Shown piece by piece: positions 58,655 through 64,000 of a DNA stretch of 64,000 nt (position 1 is the first letter of the stretch; each line of letters starts with the position of its first letter). A program made the position numbers and the translations under genes. Source of the stretch: Crotalaria pallida (lineage: Eukaryota > Streptophyta > Magnoliopsida > Fabales > Fabaceae); contig CM075653.1 of the NCBI GenBank assembly GCA_037953625.1, positions 9,858,001 through 9,922,000 on the forward strand. The letters run 5' to 3'. Below the pieces are notes generated by a model. It saw only the letters and a list, made by a program, of their open reading frames with translations, was not told the origin of the DNA and made no database searches.

Positions 58655-58990
58655 AGAAGACGTACCTGAGCCCCTTGTAGCACGGTACTACTTATAGGGG
58701 TGGCTGTGAGTCCCTTGGGCCTAGGGAGGCCCATTAGGGCTAGCCTGGATGTGAGCTGTATTGGGATAAGAACGCTGAGTCACCTTATCCTGATCTTGTA
58801 CCGGTAAGTCGGTTGGGTTATCTGTAGGCAAGGTGTAAGACGTTCTCGGCCCATTTCTGGTGATATGGTCAGTCCTTAGGGGTTGGTCTCGGCCAAGTAT
58901 CTGGGGGCATACTAGTGTGACGTGCTCGGCAAAGGGTGCATGTGCTTATCATGTGATTAAGGATCTCGGTATGAGGCGAGATCCACCACA
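58655..58990 (+). mobile_element. Right LTR of the small gag-like element, 5'-truncated
   Basis: Matches 54781-55113; the first part of the LTR and the PPT are lost, the sequence before it being unrelated (TTTATAAGCTTTTTTCC). Confidence 0.8.
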
Positions 58991-60022
58991 GTGGTTATGC
59001 GAGGGCAATGGTGATTGGGGTGGTCACTATGGTGGTTAAGGGTGTAACGGTCTGGTCCAGTCTTTGACGGACATTGGAGACCGGACCAATCAAATTAACA
59101 CGGTCCGGTCCGGTCCGGTCCGGTCTTGATGTGTTTTATGTATAAAGACTGGACCGGACCATATCGGTCCGGACCGATTCGGTCCGGTCCGGTCTATTTA
59201 GACCATTAAATTAAAATTTAAAATGCTAAACTAAACCAAGACAGTAAAACTGAATTGAACCCAGAATTGAACCCATAAAAAACCTAATTAAACCCAGAAG
59301 AAATCTAATTGCACCCAGAAGAAACCTAATTGAACACAACACATGGAGAGAGAACAAGAAGCGGCGGAACAAGAAGAAAAACACAGAGAGAGAAACCAAG
59401 GCAGCACAGAGAGAGAGAGAACAAGAAGCGGCGGAACAACACAGGGCAACACAACCCAGAAGAACCCGTGGCGGCGGCGAGAATGACGAGAAAGAGAACG
59501 AAGCGGCGGAGCATGACGATAGAGAGAGAACAAAAGGGAGAACGGAGGGCGACGAGTGATGGAGGGAAGAGGAAGGGCGGCGGCGGCTGCTGTGTGAGAA
59601 AGAGAGGGAGGCGAAAGCAAGTGAGAGTGAGGTTGTGCCTGTTGTGTCATGTGTTGTGTGAGAGGGCTGATTAGGGTTAGTGAGTAGTTAATATATGTAG
59701 GTTTTTTTTTTAATTATTAAGCCTATCGGTCCGGTCTGGTGTAACACCCCAAATTTTCATTCCCTGATGTAATGAAAATTTTGATTATGAAAGGTTATTT
59801 CATAATTATTTTCCAAATTCATAACTATATATTTTATAATTAATTTGGATTAATTATGTGTTGGTATTGGTGCTTGTATGAAGTGAAAAAGTATTTTGAT
59901 AAAGATAATATGTAAAAAATAATGTTTTTGCATATTAGTCCCTAAATTAGGACCTAGAAGCAATATTAGGAAGGTCTTGGAGGGAAGGGCATTAAAATAA
60001 ATTTTTTTGAAAATTTGGCAAA

Positions 60023-60053
60023 AATACTCGAGTATTCCCGGAAACACTCGAGT
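60023..60053. repeat. Promoter-proximal palindrome pair (CTCGAG type), solo LTR
   Basis: ATACTCGAGTAT (60023-60034) and CACTCGAGTA, at 0.28-0.31 kb from the LTR start. Confidence 0.82.
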
Positions 60054-61097
60054 AATCGAGTCAGTGGAGAACTCGTTAGTGCGTTTGATGAGTCAACACA
60101 CGACGATTCTTTTTGGTTGACACGAAAACACACCCAGGACACGTTAATGAGCATCGTGGCGAGCTGCATGATCACTAGAAATGTCTATTTAAGCTCTTGG
60201 TTGAAGAAAGTGGAGGATTTTGGTCGAAATGTTCTTTAGATATCAACTTAGGGTTTCTGATTTCGTGCTCTGATTATTCGATCGTGGTTGAGAGTTGAAT
60301 TGAGTGTGATACACCATTGTGAAGTTCACATTTCGAGCTTCACAAAGACATAAGATTTGTGAGTTGAGGGGCTGTGAGGAAGAAGAATCAAGGATCGAAA
60401 GAGGAGGAATAGTTGCTGTCAAACTATGTTCTTGAGGTCTGGAGCTTACTTGGAGCTAGGATTTTGGTAAGTTTATGAGCTCTCTGAACCTCAAATTCGT
60501 TCCTATCTCTAGTTTAAGTTGCAGAGAATAACTCCTAACCTTTTTCCCTAATTCTTACAACGATTTTGCATGTTAAATCCTCTGGTTTTGGTACTCTACT
60601 CACATATGGTTGCATGCAAAGGATTTTTGGGGTTTAGCATTTCCAGCCAATTTCTCTGCAATCTTTGTGTTGATTCACGACCTAGAGGTAAGGGTGAAGC
60701 TTTTAATTCACTAGAATAAGTTTAAATCATGTGAATTTAGGTTGAGAGTCAACAAAAGACTCTATGGGCATAGTTGGAAATAGGATCAAGGCTTGGAGGC
60801 CTCTTTGTGTTCAAATTTTTGTGTTGGACAAGTTTATTATGTTGCATGTAAGCTGTACCAAAGCTATGATTGTGCTAAATGTGCCTAGAATTGAATTTGG
60901 TATGTTGAGTTGTGGAAAAATGGATTTTATGCATAATTGATGATATTATGTGATTCAGTGTAATATGTTGTTAATTCTATATTGGAACATGATTAATATG
61001 TGTAATATAAGCTCTGTTGATCCTTGGTTTGGACTGGAATTGACTATAATTGGAAATGGTATGTTAAAACACAATTCACAGTGTTATCTGTCTGAAA

Positions 61098-61376
61098 ATA
61101 CTCGAGTATTAGGGATGATACTCGAGTGTTTCGACCAATTTGGGAAAATTGAATTTTCTGGAAACACAGAACACTCGAGTACTCATGAAGAACACTCGAG
61201 TATTTTAATGAATCTGAAAATGAATTTCTGGAAACAAAGAACACTCGAGTACTCATGAAGAACACTCGAGTATTTTGATGAATCTGAGGAACACTCGAGT
61301 ACTCATGAAGGACACTCGAGTATTTTGAAAAAAATCTGAGGAACACTCGAGTCTAGGAAAGTTCACTCGAGTCTTT
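61098..61376. repeat. Intronic palindrome cluster (CTCGAG type), solo LTR
   Basis: About ten ACTCGAGT cores in 279 bp, partly amplified as a 70-bp tandem unit (GAACACTCGAGTACTCATG recurring at 61169 and 61239). Offset 1.36-1.64 kb, as in the other gypsy LTRs. Confidence 0.88.
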
Positions 61377-61942
61377 TGGCCCAGGGACAGAAAAGTAATT
61401 TTCTTATTAACATACCTAAAGTAATGTCAATTAAAATCAACTATGCTTATGGGGAAAGGATCATGTTCCAATAAAAGAATGGGGGAAATATTAACAACAT
61501 TGTAATTCACTGATGGAATAATATTGGATGCACATAATAAGATTATTGGTTAATCTTAATGGATAAATTTTATGTGCATACATGCATGGAGAAAGGAGAT
61601 AGATAATTAATTCGGTGGTAACTGGCTCGATGACACATTTTGGTAATGTGGGCAGCATTTGGGAATGCTGTTACGTCTTGGTGACGTTGTGTGCACACTA
61701 TCCGAGCAGTTTCACAATACATGTTGGTCATGTATACGAATTACTGGATTGAACGTTCAATAAACAATGGAAATGTGAGACATGCATCATGACACATAAA
61801 CAATGGGATTATTACAAATGAATCATGCTTGCTCATTTGTATATGCATCTGAATACTTGGTACTTGTGAATGTTAATTGCTTTATTTATTCTTATTCGAT
61901 TATGTGAGTTATATTGCTTACCCCTTATGCCCATTATAGGTG

Positions 61943-62428
61943 ATGGCTCGCTATATAGCTTGCATCGAGTTGCGCCCACTCCCTAGTGGAGTGTGGTACT
62001 ACGAGGACCACAGGGCCACGTTTGAGGGTGAGGTAGAGGTGACTCTATATCACCCCAACCCTCTGGCTCGTGTCCGTCCTCGTAGGTTTCGCATCCCTAT
62101 TATCTATACTTTGCATGTACCTCCTTTTTATACTTATCATGGACCACCCCCGACTCGACCAGCTCGTCGATTTCATTCCTTTCGCTTTAGAGCTGCTACT
62201 AGATCTCACCCCTTTGCTTCTCGAGTGATCCGTGAGAATACTCCTATACCTAGTCCGATGAGTCCGGTTCATGGGACTCCTTCAGCTGACCCAATGCCCA
62301 GTGGTAGGGCACCCACTCAGTCGGACGAGGTTGAGGAGGACCCTGAGGAGGCTGAGAGTGAGGGCGAGTCAGTCGAGCACTCCACTGGGAGCCAGTGGGG
62401 AGTTGGGGATCCACCAGGTGATGCATAG
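61943..62428 (+). CDS. LTR-encoded ~161-aa protein, open copy in solo LTR
   Basis: Open from ATG after CATTATAG-GTG. ARYIACIELRPLPSGVW, HRATFEGEVEVTLYHPNPL, RVRPRRFRIPIIYTLH, FYTYHGPPPTRPARRFHSF, then Ser/Pro-rich and acidic (DEVEEDPEEAESEGES), ending QWGVGDPPGDA. The N-terminal ~110 residues are highly similar to the copies at 47440 and 31999 while the linker and end vary, suggesting constraint on the N-terminal half. No known domain. Retained in a solo LTR with no other gene of the element. Confidence 0.68.
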   Translation: MARYIACIELRPLPSGVWYYEDHRATFEGEVEVTLYHPNPLARVRPRRFRIPIIYTLHVPPFYTYHGPPPTRPARRFHSFRFRAATRSHPFASRVIRENTPIPSPMSPVHGTPSADPMPSGRAPTQSDEVEEDPEEAESEGESVEHSTGSQWGVGDPPGDA

Positions 62429-62667
62429 TATAGATGGTTAGGATGTGGGACAGGTGGAGCAGCTGCTGGAGACTCTGGAGACGTATGCTATGGAGGAGGA
62501 TCATTGGACCACTGCTGGGATTTTATATTTTGCCCTATACATATATTGTACATATTTTTGTGAGATCTCAGTGAGGTGGTCTTATCTTTTGATTGCATAT
62601 TATGGACTTGTATTTTTGTAAACTTCTGCTACCTTGACTTTGACCTTGATGTAGTTTGGTACTTTTA

Positions 62668-62677
62668 TGTTATATTA

Positions 62678-62709
<32 letters not shown>
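62668..62709. repeat. (TA)n microsatellite
   Basis: About eighteen TA units near the 3' end of the solo LTR, the same place as the (TA)n in the LTR ending at 48623. Confidence 0.88.
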
Positions 62710-62711
<2 letters not shown>

Positions 62712-63175
62712 ACATACATCTTTCTACAAATGACACGAAATGTGGATTATCAAATCAAGGTCACTATTTTCCGCTTACTCTGATAATCATGTTGTTTTAC
62801 TCTATCAAGAAAGATATTAGTACTAAGTTGGGAAGTTTTAATATTCATAAATGAAAACTCTACTTATGCTAAAACGATTTACTTTCACCAAATGTATGAA
62901 TAAAAAGAATTTTCAATACTTCTCTATTCACGCAAGTCCATACATTCTATAAAATAGACAATAGATAGACTATATTTTATAACCCAATAGAGAGGGTGTG
63001 ACATCCGGTCCCAACGGTCTAAGAATATTTAAGACCGTGGACCGGACCGTTCAAGTATGGTCTAAGCTTTTTGGGACCGGACCGGACCGTGAGACCAGAC
63101 CGGACTGCATTTTTCGGTCCGATCCGGTCCGGTCCGAGCGGTCTCACAGTCTCAGACCGGATCACTTACACCCCT

Positions 63176-63450
63176 ACTGGTGGTGGTCCGAGTGGTGATG
63201 ATGGTTGTTGGGTGGTGGTTGTCTGAATAGTGATGATGGCAGTACAAGGAGGAACGATGGTAGCAGGTGAGAATGTAGTTATGGTTGGGGTGGCTATAAG
63301 GGTTAGGGTGGTGGTTGGGGTTTAAACGGTTACAATGGTGTTAGTTGGATGGCAGTCATGGTGGTAGCAGTGACCATAATGGTTATGGTAGTGAGAGGAG
63401 TGATGATGACGGTGGTGGTGGTGGTGGTTGAATGGATGAGTGACGATGGT
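63176..63450. repeat. GGTGGT-rich tract (right)
   Basis: Degenerate GGTGGT/GATGATG repeats inside the right end of the TIR-bounded element, counterpart of the left tract. Minus-strand frames here are His-rich translations of the repeat, not genes. Confidence 0.72.
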
Positions 63451-63671
63451 GATGGTGGTGATTGAATGATGCAAAAGATGATGAGGTGATATAAGTTTGC
63501 AAATCAAAACTGAAATTATGAAACCATTATTTGTTGTTTTGAAAATAGAGGTGAAATTGTTCTGAAAATGAGTAAAAAATCATTTCAGCTCAAATTTTGT
63601 CGAACAGGTTTTGTTTTGAAAAAACACTTTCGAAACCAAAAACCAGAAACTGGCAACCACCCCGAACGGGG

Positions 63672-64000
63672 TAAAGTTATTTTTTGAAAATTCGACCTTA
63701 ATATGTTAAATTAAAACACTCATTCTTGAATGTGGGACATTGTGAGAAAGGAAAAAAATTCGATAGAATGAGAAAGTAAAGTTGTCTCACCAATTATTTG
63801 ACAAATGCACATAGATCTCACCTATTAAATATCAAGGATTAGTACACCCTTACTTTGTCATTTTAAAAATAAACTCACTTTATATACATTTGGTGAGGGC
63901 AATCCATCACTCGGACACTCCCCTATAGCATACATTTTGATTACCTATATAAATCTCTTATATTTTTATTGAAAAACTTATTTTAAAATATTTTCTATAC
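63672..64000. other. AT-rich flank
   Basis: No gene or element recognised to the window end. Confidence 0.5.

Larger units (their letters stand above)
54622..58990 (+). mobile_element. Small LTR retroelement with gag-like coding region
   Basis: LTRs at 54622-55113 (492 bp, TGTGATGTCC...TTCACCACA) and 58655-58990 (338 bp, lacking the first ~160 bp), with GTGGT duplicated at 54617-54621 and 58991-58995. Between them is one degenerate gag-like/coiled-coil coding region and no RT or integrase, so it is non-autonomous. Confidence 0.82.
59740..63003 (+). mobile_element. Tekay-like gypsy solo LTR
   Basis: TGTAACACCCC...GGGTGTGACA, 3264 bp, with TCTGG (59735-59739) and TCCGG (63004-63008) as a 4/5-matching target duplication inside the GGTCCGG element. 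Contains palindromes 60023-60053, a TATA-like CTATTTAAGC (about 60185), donor TTTTG|GTAAGT (60467), palindrome cluster 61098-61376, acceptor CATTATAG (61938-61939) and an open LTR ORF. No internal region, so a solo LTR. Confidence 0.9.
59039..63175. mobile_element. GGTCCGG-rich TIR element (hAT-like), split by a solo LTR
   Basis: Left end AGGGTGTAACGGTCTGG and right end CGGATCACTTACACCCCT are inverted repeats (AGGG(G)TGTAA). Subterminal GGTCCGGTCC repeats in both orientations lie at 59098-59205 and 63010-63160. Subterminal repeats with AGGGGTGTAA-type ends are typical of plant hAT-like non-autonomous elements. The native length is about 0.87 kb without the solo LTR. The interior 59335-59680 is GA/CG-rich low complexity with no convincing protein. 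The target duplication is obscured by the surrounding GGTGGT repeat. Confidence 0.6.
54229..63671. mobile_element. TIR-bounded DNA element (~9.4 kb with nested insertions)
   Basis: The left end CCCCGTTCGGGGTGGTT (54231-54247) and the right end AACCACCCCGAACGGGG (63655-63671) are perfect 17-bp inverted repeats. The similarity continues inward in weaker form (TTTCGAGTTTT / AACACTTTCGAAACC). TTA before and TAA after are compatible with a PIF/Harbinger-type TWA target, but this is not a clean duplication. GGTGGT-rich tracts occur just inside both ends. No transposase is visible; the native interior is short and most of the length is two nested insertions. Confidence 0.65.

Noticed and set aside
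59288..59674. Arg/Glu-rich (plus) and Ser/Leu-rich (minus) frames of 114-120 residues
   Set aside because: GA- and CGG-rich low-complexity DNA within the GGTCCGG element; both strands open for compositional reasons.

Overview
This is a gene-poor, repeat-packed stretch of a eudicot nuclear genome. A legume is my best guess, from AT-rich spacers, tRNA-iMet-primed gypsy and copia elements, Stowaway-like MITEs and LTRs full of TAATCGATTA or ACTCGAGTAT palindromes, but the species cannot be fixed from sequence alone. I see one credible host gene: a two-exon Golgi GT8 glycosyltransferase of the GUX/PGSIP (xylan glucuronosyltransferase) family at 50455-53689.

Layout. 1-3746: AT-rich spacer with MITE remnants, a 61-bp tandem repeat and an old LTR-like scrap. 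3747-4502: truncated gypsy LTR. 4503-13195 plus 46435-48623: an old plus-strand Ty3/gypsy chromovirus (Tekay/Del-like) whose 3' LTR is split by a huge nest. 13196-46434: a TG...CA, TSD-flanked (GGTTC) LTR-like element of about 6.5 kb native length with no polyprotein, probably a solo LTR. It contains three insertions: a nearly full-length L1-type LINE (15445-20510, 14-bp TSD), a minus-strand non-autonomous Tekay-like element (23146-36079, TSD GTCCG) and a minus-strand copia element (36679-45376, TSD AAATT). The 5' LTR of the Tekay-like element carries a copia-type solo LTR (32378-33828, TSD AACCT). 48624-50454: LINE fragment and MITEs. 50455-53689: the GUX-like gene. 54229-63671: a TIR-bounded element of about 9.4 kb, itself hosting a small gag-like LTR element (54622-58990, TSD GTGGT) and a GGTCCGG-rich TIR element that hosts a Tekay-like solo LTR (59740-63003).

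Two things deserve attention. First, the long (3.2-3.9 kb) gypsy LTRs all carry a gene-like module: TATA box, a leader ending in a consensus 5' splice site, a 1.4-1.9 kb intron-like stretch, a 3' splice site directly followed by GTG-ATG, and an ORF of about 160 residues with a basic/aromatic N-terminal half and acidic tail. Five copies are present, three of them open, and the unrelated 6.5-kb LTR has a shorter, apparently distantly related ORF in the same place. Second, several different LTR families (gypsy, a copia element and a copia-like solo LTR) contain clusters of 12-14 bp perfect palindromes built on one formula, TA-NN-CG-N'N'-TA, with a family-specific NN. In the gypsy LTRs the clusters sit at two fixed offsets (about 0.25-0.3 kb and 1.3-1.5 kb from the LTR start). 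Decayed copies change mostly at the central CpG to TpG or CpA, as expected for methylated cytosine.
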